This document shows, in pieces, positions 63,483 through 64,000 of a stretch of 64,000 nucleotides of DNA. Numbering within the stretch: position 1 is the first letter of the stretch; every line of letters starts with the position of its first letter. Source of the stretch: Methylobacterium sp. B4. Its GTDB lineage: Bacteria; Pseudomonadota; Alphaproteobacteria; Rhizobiales; Beijerinckiaceae. The position numbers and the translations under genes were made by a program. The notes beneath the pieces are model-generated. The model did not search any database. It had not been told where the DNA came from and saw only the letters and a list, made by a program, of their open reading frames with translations. The stretch lies in contig NZ_QJJJ01000001.1 of the NCBI RefSeq assembly GCF_003201865.1, forward strand, positions 186,001 through 250,000, in the 5' to 3' direction.

Positions 63483-64000
63483 ATGACCCTGACCCTCGAC
63501 GCGCTCAACGCCGCCTCCGAGCCGGACTTCGTCGCGGCCCTGGGCGCGATCTTCGAGCATTCGCCCTGGGTGGCCGGGGCCGCCGCCCGGCGGCGTCCTT
63601 TCGCGCGGGTCGATGCCCTGTTCTCGGCCATGCGGGAGGCGGTTCTCTCCGCCCCCGACGGCGAAAGGCTCGCCCTGCTGAAAGGGCATCCCGAACTTGC
63701 CGGCCGCTCCGCCAGGACCGGCGCCATCGCGCCCGACTCGAGGGCTGAGCAGGCCTCCGCCGGCCTCGACCGGCTCAGCGAGGCCGAATATGCCCGCTTC
63801 GAGGCGCTGAACGCCGCCTACCGTGACAAGTTCGGGTTCCCCTTCATCCTCTGCATCAAGCGGCACGGGCGCGCCTCGCTGCTCGCCCGCTTCGCGCAAC
63901 GGCTAGCGAGCGAGGCGGAGGCCGAGCGGCCCGTGGCCGAGGCCGAGGTGCTGCGCATCGCCGCGATCCGCCTCGATGCGCTCGTGACCGGAGACGGCCC
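63483..64000 (+). CDS. uraD: 2-oxo-4-hydroxy-4-carboxy-5-ureidoimidazoline (OHCU) decarboxylase, cut by window end
   Basis: The frame from ATG 63483 runs through the right edge (172 codons seen) and lacks its stop. Family signatures are FVAALGAIFEHSPWVAGAAA, the active-site HPELAG, the Glu and Arg of SEAEYARFEALNAAYRDKFG, and FPFILCIKRHG. It decarboxylates OHCU to S-allantoin. It is divergent from urate oxidase with 153 bp between. Confidence 0.93.
   Translation, partial: MTLTLDALNAASEPDFVAALGAIFEHSPWVAGAAARRRPFARVDALFSAMREAVLSAPDGERLALLKGHPELAGRSARTGAIAPDSRAEQASAGLDRLSEAEYARFEALNAAYRDKFGFPFILCIKRHGRASLLARFAQRLASEAEAERPVAEAEVLRIAAIRLDALVTGDG

Overview
The window is about 70% GC, densely coded on both strands and looks like a chromosomal segment of a Methylobacterium/Methylorubrum-type alphaproteobacterium. 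This placement is inferred from gene content: class I PHA synthase, K+-independent H+-pyrophosphatase, IalB-family protein, MotE-like and DUF6468-like flagellar proteins, a CtrA-type site, and a family-typical zinc-less Tgt. No species-level marker such as rRNA is present. There is no prophage, insertion sequence or CRISPR array; nearly everything reads as core or lineage-specific chromosome.

Layout. 1-9 kb: a Kef-type antiporter (cut by the window start), PHA synthase phaC, an alanine-type aminotransferase, small secreted proteins and the proton-pumping pyrophosphatase hppA, closed by a strong terminator. 9-18.9 kb: a decayed catalase-like gene, a Yellow/MRJP-type secreted protein, a membrane cyclase joining a cytochrome-b-like anchor, a [2Fe-2S] domain and a class III cyclase, a cupin/AhpD/ECF41-sigma cluster, two neighbouring CYTH (triphosphate tunnel) proteins and a leucine-rich-repeat kinase. 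18.9-29.3 kb: an RND efflux pair, a four-gene operon of secreted and HD-domain proteins whose last gene looks frameshifted, and an M48 metallopeptidase with a partner membrane protein. 29.5-34 kb: an ABC importer of the sulfonate/taurine/nitrate type with OsmC and an acyl-CoA-dehydrogenase-fold enzyme, probably for organosulfur use. 34-35.4 kb: a gene-poor, AT-richer stretch that abuts tRNA-Lys(TTT) and holds one 42-residue secreted microprotein.

35.5-44.4 kb: an SGNH-like protein, the queuosine operon queA-nucleotidyltransferase-tgt, a CDF metal exporter, a methyltransferase and gatB. 44.6-50.6 kb: a diguanylate cyclase and the C4-dicarboxylate module, with dctB-dctD divergent from dctA. The dctA upstream region has a consensus sigma-54 promoter and a perfect inverted repeat placed like a DctD enhancer site. 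50.7-54.4 kb: GFA protein, quinone-reductase-like flavoprotein, lytic transglycosylase, IalB-family protein and glutathione peroxidase. 54.4-61.3 kb: two divergent flagellar units (motE-like, DUF6468-like, fliM and fliL leftward; flgF, flgG, flgA and flgH rightward) separated by a perfect CtrA-type site and a sigma-54-type promoter. 61.3-64 kb: two small proteins, a REP-like inverted repeat, and divergent urate oxidase and OHCU decarboxylase, the latter cut by the window end.

The most notable items are: the zinc-ligand loss in Tgt; the redox-cyclase fusion; the queuosine operon with an embedded nucleotidyltransferase; three copies of TTCGAACTAA around the ABC operon and tRNA-Lys; the probable AUU start of the M48 peptidase; the W-repeat extension of FliM; and several decaying or very small genes. 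No wholly new multi-gene system could be demonstrated from sequence alone.
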